Of a DNA stretch of 13,321 nt, positions 1-7,071 are shown one piece after another (the stretch's first letter is position 1; each line of letters opens with the position of its first letter). The stretch is from assembly GCA_910585945.1 (NCBI GenBank), contig CAJUHZ010000056.1, forward strand, positions 1 to 13,321, given 5' to 3'. The DNA comes from an uncultured Bilophila sp. (GTDB taxonomy: Bacteria > Desulfobacterota > Desulfovibrionia > Desulfovibrionales > Desulfovibrionaceae). Made by a program: the position numbers and the translations under genes. The notes below the pieces were generated by a model. It did no database searches. It was not told the DNA's origin and worked only from the letters and a program-made list of their open reading frames with translations.

Positions 1-93
1 TGGTTTTTGGCTCATTCACGGCGCTTTTCGCGCCGCGCCAGACTCTCGTCTGGCGGTAGAAGCCATTTCATGCGAATTATGAAATGACTTCTA
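1..93. repeat. Cluster of three hairpins downstream of dapL
   Basis: Three consecutive inverted repeats fill the DNA just past dapL. The first is GGCGC/GCGCC at 20-34 with a 5-nt loop. The second is CGCCAGAC/GTCTGGCG at 36-55 with a 4-nt loop. The third is a 15-bp stem with one mismatch at 57-93 (TAGAAG and CATTTCAT arms, 7-nt loop) that includes the dapL stop codon. None is followed by a clear T-run on the minus strand, so a classic intrinsic terminator is not proven. 3'-end protection or termination of the dapL transcript is the likeliest role (inference). Confidence 0.6.
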
Positions 94-1341
94 AACATTG
101 TGTATGAAATCTGCTAGGGCCTGTTTCAGGGCATCAGTCAGACGCGTCATGGCCTCACGGGTATCAGCGGGAGAAGAGAAAGCCGTCAGACGGACATAAC
201 CTTCGCCGGACGGGCCAAAGCCCGAGCCGGGCGTACACACCACGGCCGCGCGATCCAGCAGAAACTGGAAGAAATCCCATGAATTCATGCTGTGCGGCGT
301 GCGTACCCACAGATAAGGGGCGTGGATGCCGCCGTATACCGTCAGCCCCAGAGCGTTCAGCGTTCCGCGCATCAGTGCCGCATTGTTCCGGTAAATGTTC
401 ACCACAGCCGCCGTTTCTCCGTGTCCTTCCGGTGAACAGGCCGCTTCCGCCGCTTTTTGCACAATATAGGGGCAACCGTTGTATTTTGTGGTCTGGCGGC
501 GTGCCCACATATCGTGGAGTCGGCCCTTTCCTCCCGCCTTCAGTCCGGCGGGAACCACGGCATAGGCGCAGCGCAGCCCCGTAAAGCCCGCGCTTTTGGA
601 AAAGCTGCGGAATTCCACGGCCACCTCATCCGCTCCGGGGATTTCATAAATGCTGTGCGGGATATCCCCTTTTGTATCGTCGATGAAGCATTCATAGGCG
701 GAGTCGAACATGATCAGCATGCCGCTGCTCCGGGCGTACCGTACCCATTCGCTCAGGTTTGCGCGATCCAGTGCGGTTCCGGTGGGGTTGTTGGGTGAAC
801 AGAGATAGAGCACATCCGGCGTTTTTTCGGGAGGTACAGGCGTAAAGCCGTTTTCCGCCGTGCAGGGCAGGTAGCGGATGCCGCTCCATCCGTGTTCCGT
901 CCATGTTCCTCCACGGCCCGCCATGCAGTTGGAGTCTACATAGACCGGATAGACGGGGTCGGTGACGGCTATGCTCACGTCCGGGGCGAACAGCTCCTGA
1001 AAGTTGCCGAGATCGCACTTTGCGCCGTCGCTGATGAAAATGTCGTCCGGGCTTACGCTGACGCCGCGCGCGGCGTATTCCAGCGCTATCGCTTCGCGCA
1101 GAAAGGCGTAGCCCTGTTCCGGGCCGTAGCCGTGAAAGCCCTCCGGGCTGCCCATGTCGTTCACGGCGGCGTGCAACGCCCGGATGACGGAAGGAACGAG
1201 CGGCTGGGTCACATCGCCGATACCCATGCTGATGACGTCAGTGCCGGGGTGAGCCTTGCGGAACGCCGCAACCCGATGGGCAATTTCCGCGAACAGATAG
1301 GACTTGCCCATACGGGCATAGTGAGGATTGGTGCGCAGCAT
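91..1341 (-). CDS. dapL: LL-diaminopimelate aminotransferase
   Basis: This 416-aa cytosolic PLP enzyme of the fold-type I aminotransferase class converts tetrahydrodipicolinate directly to LL-2,6-diaminopimelate with glutamate as amino donor, bypassing the succinylase/acetylase branch of lysine and peptidoglycan synthesis. Visible features are the N-terminal NPHYARMGKSYLF segment typical of DapL, the CSPNNPTGTA loop at residues 181-190, the FDSAYE motif around 212-217 with the Asp that binds the PLP ring nitrogen, and the SFSKSAGFTGLR motif with the Schiff-base lysine K249. Full length matches the family (about 400-415 aa). The start is supported by an AGGA ribosome site about 7 nt upstream. 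It follows dapF in the same direction after 125 bp holding three hairpins. The next enzyme of the pathway is DapF, encoded by the neighbour, which strongly supports the call. Confidence 0.95.
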   Translation of the reverse strand: MLRTNPHYARMGKSYLFAEIAHRVAAFRKAHPGTDVISMGIGDVTQPLVPSVIRALHAAVNDMGSPEGFHGYGPEQGYAFLREAIALEYAARGVSVSPDDIFISDGAKCDLGNFQELFAPDVSIAVTDPVYPVYVDSNCMAGRGGTWTEHGWSGIRYLPCTAENGFTPVPPEKTPDVLYLCSPNNPTGTALDRANLSEWVRYARSSGMLIMFDSAYECFIDDTKGDIPHSIYEIPGADEVAVEFRSFSKSAGFTGLRCAYAVVPAGLKAGGKGRLHDMWARRQTTKYNGCPYIVQKAAEAACSPEGHGETAAVVNIYRNNAALMRGTLNALGLTVYGGIHAPYLWVRTPHSMNSWDFFQFLLDRAAVVCTPGSGFGPSGEGYVRLTAFSSPADTREAMTRLTDALKQALADFIHNV

Positions 1342-1369
1342 GTATCATCCTTTTTCTTTGAGGTGATGC

Positions 1370-1456
1370 GGGGCGCTGCCCCACACCCCGGGGGCCCGAA
1401 AGAGGGTGCAGGGGCATCATGCCCCTGCCGGAGGGTTCGGGAGGCGGAGCCTCCCG
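1370..1456. repeat. Tandem GC-rich palindromes between dapF and dapL
   Basis: The dapF-dapL gap contains three separate hairpins: GGGGC-GCT-GCCCC at 1370-1382; a perfect 10-bp-arm palindrome (GCAGGGGCAT, one central base) at 1408-1428; and CGGGAGGC-GGA-GCCTCCCG at 1438-1456. None has an adjoining T-run. The modular look resembles REP-type intergenic palindromes common in GC-rich proteobacteria. They may damp or stabilise the mRNA between the two genes; function is inferred. Confidence 0.7.
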
Positions 1457-1466
1457 TCTGAAAAAT

Positions 1467-2318
1467 TCATCCGCTGTAGGGCCAGTCGCCTTCAAAGACG
1501 GTGACGGCCTCGCCGGTCATGAAGATATGATTGTCGGCGCGCCATTCGATATCCAGCGGACCTCCGGGCAGATTCATGCGCACCTTGCGGGCGGCAAGGC
1601 CGCAGCGCATGGCGGCCACCGCCGCTGCGCCGGCTCCCGTGCCGCAGGCCCGGGTTTCACCCGCGCCCCGCTCCCATACGCGCATGTCCAGCGATTCCGG
1701 GGAGCGCACATGAATGAACTCGGTATTGACCCGGCGCGGGAACAGGGGGTGATGCTCAAAAAGCGGGCCAAGGCGTTCAAGGTCAAGCCCGGCTACATCG
1801 GGCAGAAAAAGCACGGCATGAGGGTTGCCTACGGAGAGACAGGTCACTTCCCAGCTTCTGCCGTCCACGCGCAGGGGACGGCGGATGAAATCCTCTCCAT
1901 CCGCAAGACAGGGGTTCAGGGGGATTTTTGCGGGGAGCCATTCCGGCTCGCCCAGATCCACCGTGATCATGTCCGCATTTTCCGCAATTTCAAGCCGTCG
2001 TATGCCCGCTCCGGTTTCCACAGACGGATCAGACCGGGAGATCAGCCCGCGCGTCAGGGCATAGCGTCCAACGCAGCGTATGCCGTTGCCGCACATTTCC
2101 GCTTCACTGCCGTCGCTGTTGAACATGCGCATTCTGATATCCGCGACGGAAGAGGGCAGAATGAGGATGAGGCCATCCGAGCCGATGCCGCGATGACGAT
2201 CGCTGACCGCGACTGCCAGCCGTTTCAGGGCGGCGTCCCCGTTGGGCAGGGTGGTGGAGAAGCCGTCCATGTAGACATAGTCGTTGCCGAGGCCGTGCAT
2301 TTTGACGAAGTGCATCAT
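1467..2318 (-). CDS. dapF: Diaminopimelate epimerase
   Basis: This 283-aa, PLP-independent cytosolic racemase interconverts LL- and meso-diaminopimelate, supplying meso-DAP for peptidoglycan and lysine. Both catalytic thiols are seen in their family contexts: Cys76 in MCGNGIRC and Cys225 in ETRACGTGAG, acting as the two-base acid/base pair. The N-terminal MHGLGNDYVYMD and RHRGIGSDGL motifs are also characteristic, and length is normal (about 275-285 aa). The start is ATG-ATG; the first Met is chosen, although the second would serve equally. The ribosome site is weak (GGAA only). The gene starts 35 bp after the gltB stop codon in the same direction, so co-transcription and perhaps translational coupling with gltB are likely. 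DapL, the preceding enzyme in the pathway, is encoded next. Confidence 0.96.
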   Translation of the reverse strand: MMHFVKMHGLGNDYVYMDGFSTTLPNGDAALKRLAVAVSDRHRGIGSDGLILILPSSVADIRMRMFNSDGSEAEMCGNGIRCVGRYALTRGLISRSDPSVETGAGIRRLEIAENADMITVDLGEPEWLPAKIPLNPCLADGEDFIRRPLRVDGRSWEVTCLSVGNPHAVLFLPDVAGLDLERLGPLFEHHPLFPRRVNTEFIHVRSPESLDMRVWERGAGETRACGTGAGAAAVAAMRCGLAARKVRMNLPGGPLDIEWRADNHIFMTGEAVTVFEGDWPYSG

Positions 2319-2353
2319 GGTTCGCGTTCCGTTGGCTTGGTTCGGGGAGGAGG

Positions 2354-5300
2354 TTAAAGCACATCTTCGGTGGCCGGGGCCACATCTCCGTCGTGCCTCT
2401 GGCTGGCGTGCCGGCGCGCGAGAGCGGCGCGCGCTTCCAGCGGCATGACCTTGACGAAAAGCGGGAGTTCCGCTTCCCAGTTGGCAAGCAGGGCTTCGGC
2501 CCGGGGGCTTCCGGTGTGGCGGACATGGTTTTTCAGCAGTCCGTGCAGCAGTTGTTTGTCGGCTTCGGTCCAGACGGATTCCAGGTCCACGCTGTCGGTG
2601 TTGCAGCGATTCTGAAAGCGTTCATCCCGATCATGGACAAAGGCCACGCCGCCGCTCATGCCCGCCGCGAAGTTGTAGCCGCAGCTTCCCAGCACCACCA
2701 CGACGCCCCCTGTCATATATTCGCAGGCGTGATCGCCCGCGCCTTCCGCCACACACAGCGCGCCGCTGTTGCGCACCGCGAGACGTTCGCCCGCGCGGCC
2801 CCGGAAGTAGGCTTCGCCGCTGGTGGCTCCGTACAGAGCCACGTTGCCGGTTATGGCCTGGTTGGGCTCCAGCCTGGAAGAAGCGTCCGGATCGGCGGGC
2901 CGTATGATCAGGCGGCCTCCGCACAATCCTTTTCCGGCATAGTCGTTGGCATCGCCTTCCACGGTGATTTCCACGCCGGGGGCAAGAAAGGCTCCGAGAC
3001 TCTGGCCTGCGGAACCGCGCAGCAGCGCGCGGAAGAAGGGGCCGTTCGCCGCCGCGTCCTTCAGGCGGCGGATACCATGACGACGGACCAGATCGCCGGA
3101 AAGCAGCGCTCCCACGGCGCGATCCGAATTGCGTACCCCGGCGGAGAAAACCCGGCGGGATGGGCCGCCTTCCAGCGCGTCCCGGCCGGCATCAAGCATG
3201 GCCTGTTCCAGCGGCGTGGGAGCGAAGGCCCTGTCGTTGCCGCGCTCTTCAGGAGCGGCGGGCAGCGGAGCGTCGAGCAGCTCTCTCCAGTCCAGCAGAG
3301 CGCGCTTGCCCGTGGCGGGGACAGGCTTCAGCAGATCAAGGCGATCCCGCGCCGCTTCCAGATCGGGCAGTCCGAGGGCGGCCAGATGGCGGCGCACATC
3401 TTCCGCCACAAGACGCAGAAAGTTTTCCGCATGCGCCGGTCTGCCCGCAAAGCGGCGGCGGAGTTTTTCCTCCTGCGTGGCGATGCCTGCCGGGCAGTGG
3501 CCTTCATGGCATTTGCGGCACATGACGCAACCGCAGCTCACCAGCAGAGCCGTGCCGAACCCGAATTCGTCCGCGCCGAGAATCGTCGCGATGACGATGT
3601 CGCGCCCGCTGCGCAGGCCGCCGTCAACCTGAAGCCGGATTCTGTCGCGCAGACCGCTGGCAACGAGTGCGCGGTGCGCCTCCGCCAGGCCGAATTCCCA
3701 CGCTGATCCGCAGTGGCGTATGGCGGAAAGCGGGGCGGCTCCGGTACCGCCGTCGTGGCCGGAAATGAGAATACCGTCGGCTCCCGCCTTTGCCACGCCC
3801 ACGGCCACGGTGCCCACGCCGCTTTCCGAGGCGAGCTTGACAGAAATGCGCGAGGAGGGGCTGACCCGGCGCAGATCGTGGATGAGCTGGGCCAGATCCT
3901 CAATGGAATAGATATCATGATGCGGCGGAGGGGAGACAAGGGTGACGCCGGGCATGGTGCGGCGCAGCCTGGCCACTTCCTCCGTGACCTTGGCCGCGGG
4001 CAGCTGGCCGCCCTCGCCGGGTTTGGCTCCCTGTGCGATCTTGATCTGGATTTCATCCGCATTGACCAGATAGTCCAGCGTCACGCCGAAGCGTCCCGAT
4101 GCCACCTGACGGATGCGGGAACGGCTGTCGCCGCCCGCTTCATGTGCTCCGCGCGTCTCGTCCTCTCCTCCTTCTCCGCTGTTGGAGCGCGCTCCGGCGG
4201 CATTGCAGGCGCGTGCCACGCAGGTATGCGCTTCGGCGCTGATCGCCCCAAGGGACATGGCCGCGCCCACAAAGCGGGTCATGATGGTTTCGGCGCTCTC
4301 CACCCTTTTCAGCGGCAGGGGATGTTCCGCCTCGACCAGACGCAGACAGGCGCGCGGGGTGAACGCGGGACGTTCCGCATCCGCCAGCGCGGCAAATCCG
4401 GCAAAGGCGGCGGGATCGGCGGATGTCTCCTCCGCTGATCCCGCGCGGGAAAATCCCACGGCCCGCTGCAGCAGCGTGACGCTTTCCCTGGTCCAGAAGC
4501 GGGTTTCGGACGGCGTGCGCCCTTCGCGCATCATGGCCTGCAATGCGGCGGCTTCGGCGGCGAACTCGTTCAGTCCGAGTCCCCTGCCCGGCAGGGCGGA
4601 GCCAAGGCGTACCGGCATGCCGGCAAAGAAACTCCCGGCAAACTCCTCGTTCAGTCCGACGCATTCAAAGAAATGCCCGCCCCGGAAGCTGCGCAGGGTG
4701 GAAATGCCCAGGCGGGCCATGGCCTTGAGCAGCCCCTTGCGCAGCGCGGTGATGTAAGCGGAACGGGCTTCCTCGTGGCTGAGCCCTCCCTCCGCGCCCA
4801 GTTTCTCGGCGTCATCCAGCGCTCCCCACGGGCAGACGGCGTCCGCGCCGCAGGCGATGAGCTGGGCCATGTGCATGGGTTCCCACGCGTCGCCGTTTTC
4901 CGAAATGATCCCGCACAGATGACGCTTGCCCGCGCGGATGAGATGATTGTGCAGTGCTGAGGCGGCAAGAAGGGAAGGAATGGGAAGCGGATTGTCCCCG
5001 CCGCTCCCGGCATCGCTGAGGATCAGCAGCGTCGCCCCCTGATCGAGAGCTTCCCCGGCCGCGCGAAACAGCGCTTCCAGTCCGTCGCGCAGTGCTTCCC
5101 CCGCGTCGGAATTGCGGGCGGGCAGACGCCACACCGCATCAAGCCGGACAGGGCGCAGTTTGTCATGTCTTGCCAGACGCAGGCGGCGCATGTCTTCGCG
5201 CTGAAGGAAAGGATGGGGCAGACGCAGGCGGAACAGGGCTTCCGGCTCACGGGCGAGCAGATTGCCTTCCGGGCCCGCATAGCTCATGAGCGACATGGAA

Positions 5301-6949
5301 AGCTCCTCGCGCAGCGGGTCAATGGGCGGATTGGTCACCTGCGCGAAACGCTGGCGGAAATAGTCGAAGAAGGGCCGGGGAGCGTCGTCCAGCGCGGCGA
5401 GAGCTTCGTCATTGCCGGTAGAGAGAACAGGCTCCTGTCCCTTGAGCGTCATATGGCGCAGCGCGTCCATATCGCGCCGGGCGCGTTGCCGGACGCATGG
5501 CCGGGGGAGATCGCCGCATGCCGCCGCGTGCGCTCCATCCGGTTCGGCAGGGAAAAGATCGGCGGTGCTCAGGCTTGTCCGCATCTGCCAGCGGCGGTAG
5601 GGATGCTCGCGCACCACCTGCCCTTTCAGTTCGGCGTCGGTGAGCAGGCGGTGCTGGACAAGGTCGGCCATGAACATGCGGCGCGCGCCCAGTTGGCGGC
5701 GCTGTGCGCCGGGGGTGGGGTTCGTTTCTCCCCGCGCGAGGCTCACGCCGCTTTCCGAGGCAAAGATCAGCAGGCCCTCCCGGCTAAGGCTGTAACGGCC
5801 CGGTCGTAGCGCGTTGCGATCGAGCATGGCTCCCACGCGGCGGAAACCGTCGGTGAACACCAGGGCGGAGGGGCCGTCCCATGCTTCCATCATGGCCGCG
5901 TGCCAGTCATAGAAGGCGCGCTTGTTGTCGCCCATGACAAAGGCCCGGCCAAAGGGTTCCGGCAGAAGCATCATCAGGGCATGGGGCAGGGGCCTTCCTC
6001 CGCGCGTGAGCAGTTCCAGAACGTTGTCCAGAGCTGAGGAATCGCTTCCGTCCTCTTCAATGACCGGCCTGAGCTCGTTCGGATCGCCGAACAGCGGTGA
6101 GGACAGGGCGGCTTCCCTGATCTTCATGTGCGCAAGATTGCTTTGCAGGGTATTGATTTCGCCGTTATGGGCCAGCATGCGGAAGGGCTGGGCCAGCCGC
6201 CAGCGCGGCATGGTGTTGGTGCTGAAACGCTCGTGAAAGACGGCAAAGGGGGCGGAGAAACGGGGATCGACGAGATCGGGATAAAAGTCCGCCAGTTTTT
6301 CTCCGGTGAGCATGGCCTTGTACACCACGCTGCGGGAAGACAGGCTGGCGACGTAAAAATCTTCCAGTCCCGGCAGTTCCCGCGCGGCCCGTTCCATGCC
6401 CTTGCGGGCGAGATACAGGCGGCGCTCCAGTTCCTCGCCCGGTTCGGCCAGCGGCGAAACCACGGCGGGAAGCGCGGAAGCGTCCCGGAATGTTTCGGGT
6501 GTTCCCGCGCGGGGCAGGACGAGAACCTGCACCATGCGCGGCATCTGCGAGCGTGCGTGAGGGCCAAGCGCGTCAGGGCGGACGGGAACCTCGCGTCCGT
6601 CCGCCAGTTCCAGCCCTTGCGCGGCAAGGCTTTCCTCCACAAGCATCATGGCTCTTTTTCCTGCCGCCGCGTCACGGGGCAGAAAAAGCTGTCCGAACCC
6701 GAAGACCGGGGGCAGAGTCCAGAAACGGCTCAGGAAATCAAGCGGAAGGGGGAGAAGCAGACCTGCCCCGTCGCCTTCGCCTCGTCCTGAGGCAAGGCCG
6801 CCGCGGTGGGCAAGGCTGGTCATGGCGGAAAGGGCGTCTTCGATGATCTGGTGGGCGGGGCGCCCGTCCAGGCGGGCCACAAAACCGACGCCACAGGCGT
6901 CGTGCTCACGGTTGGGATGGGTGATGCCGGTAGGCTGTCGTGTCGTCAT
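2354..6949 (-). CDS. gltB: Glutamate synthase (GOGAT) large subunit
   Basis: This 1531-aa protein makes two glutamates from glutamine plus 2-oxoglutarate. In order: an 18-residue propeptide, then the nucleophile Cys19 (EHDACGVGF) of the type 2 glutamine amidotransferase domain, with HNGEINT at 261-267; a central domain at roughly 470-780; the FMN-binding synthase domain at about 830-1200 with GEGGQ, LISGHDGGTGAAP at 1061-1073 and the 3Fe-4S cysteines C1141, C1147 and C1152; and the GXGXG beta-helix from about 1300 to 1450. Length matches bacterial GltB. The start is fixed because an in-frame stop lies a few codons upstream; the ribosome site is weak. No gltD (NADPH/FAD small subunit) is adjacent, so the electron donor must be encoded elsewhere, be ferredoxin, or be another GltD-like protein. 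It lies 122 bp downstream of glnN, completing a GS-GOGAT pair. Confidence 0.97.
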   Translation of the reverse strand: MTTRQPTGITHPNREHDACGVGFVARLDGRPAHQIIEDALSAMTSLAHRGGLASGRGEGDGAGLLLPLPLDFLSRFWTLPPVFGFGQLFLPRDAAAGKRAMMLVEESLAAQGLELADGREVPVRPDALGPHARSQMPRMVQVLVLPRAGTPETFRDASALPAVVSPLAEPGEELERRLYLARKGMERAARELPGLEDFYVASLSSRSVVYKAMLTGEKLADFYPDLVDPRFSAPFAVFHERFSTNTMPRWRLAQPFRMLAHNGEINTLQSNLAHMKIREAALSSPLFGDPNELRPVIEEDGSDSSALDNVLELLTRGGRPLPHALMMLLPEPFGRAFVMGDNKRAFYDWHAAMMEAWDGPSALVFTDGFRRVGAMLDRNALRPGRYSLSREGLLIFASESGVSLARGETNPTPGAQRRQLGARRMFMADLVQHRLLTDAELKGQVVREHPYRRWQMRTSLSTADLFPAEPDGAHAAACGDLPRPCVRQRARRDMDALRHMTLKGQEPVLSTGNDEALAALDDAPRPFFDYFRQRFAQVTNPPIDPLREELSMSLMSYAGPEGNLLAREPEALFRLRLPHPFLQREDMRRLRLARHDKLRPVRLDAVWRLPARNSDAGEALRDGLEALFRAAGEALDQGATLLILSDAGSGGDNPLPIPSLLAASALHNHLIRAGKRHLCGIISENGDAWEPMHMAQLIACGADAVCPWGALDDAEKLGAEGGLSHEEARSAYITALRKGLLKAMARLGISTLRSFRGGHFFECVGLNEEFAGSFFAGMPVRLGSALPGRGLGLNEFAAEAAALQAMMREGRTPSETRFWTRESVTLLQRAVGFSRAGSAEETSADPAAFAGFAALADAERPAFTPRACLRLVEAEHPLPLKRVESAETIMTRFVGAAMSLGAISAEAHTCVARACNAAGARSNSGEGGEDETRGAHEAGGDSRSRIRQVASGRFGVTLDYLVNADEIQIKIAQGAKPGEGGQLPAAKVTEEVARLRRTMPGVTLVSPPPHHDIYSIEDLAQLIHDLRRVSPSSRISVKLASESGVGTVAVGVAKAGADGILISGHDGGTGAAPLSAIRHCGSAWEFGLAEAHRALVASGLRDRIRLQVDGGLRSGRDIVIATILGADEFGFGTALLVSCGCVMCRKCHEGHCPAGIATQEEKLRRRFAGRPAHAENFLRLVAEDVRRHLAALGLPDLEAARDRLDLLKPVPATGKRALLDWRELLDAPLPAAPEERGNDRAFAPTPLEQAMLDAGRDALEGGPSRRVFSAGVRNSDRAVGALLSGDLVRRHGIRRLKDAAANGPFFRALLRGSAGQSLGAFLAPGVEITVEGDANDYAGKGLCGGRLIIRPADPDASSRLEPNQAITGNVALYGATSGEAYFRGRAGERLAVRNSGALCVAEGAGDHACEYMTGGVVVVLGSCGYNFAAGMSGGVAFVHDRDERFQNRCNTDSVDLESVWTEADKQLLHGLLKNHVRHTGSPRAEALLANWEAELPLFVKVMPLEARAALARRHASQRHDGDVAPATEDVL

Positions 6950-7009
6950 GAAAACCGCCGATCATGTTTGCGAACCATGAAGATGGCGCGTGTTGGGGGA
7001 AGGGGCTGC

Positions 7010-7033
7010 CCGTCCGGCGCATGGGCCGGACGG
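7010..7033. repeat. 9-bp GC-rich hairpin between glnN and gltB
   Basis: A perfect stem, CCGTCCGGC pairing with GCCGGACGG across a 6-nt loop, lies in the 122-bp gap after the glnN stop. On the minus strand it is followed by a C/T-rich tract rather than a run of T, so it is at best a weak or partial terminator. It could set the ratio of glnN to gltB transcripts or protect the glnN mRNA 3' end (inference). Confidence 0.6.
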
Positions 7034-7071
7034 ACAGGAGAGGAAAAGGCGGAACGGATCGGAATTCGGTA

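Noticed and set aside
2393..3706. A 437-codon plus-strand open frame opposite gltB
   Set aside because: It overlaps the conserved FMN/3Fe-4S and beta-helix regions of gltB and has no recognisable domain; treated as an antisense shadow.
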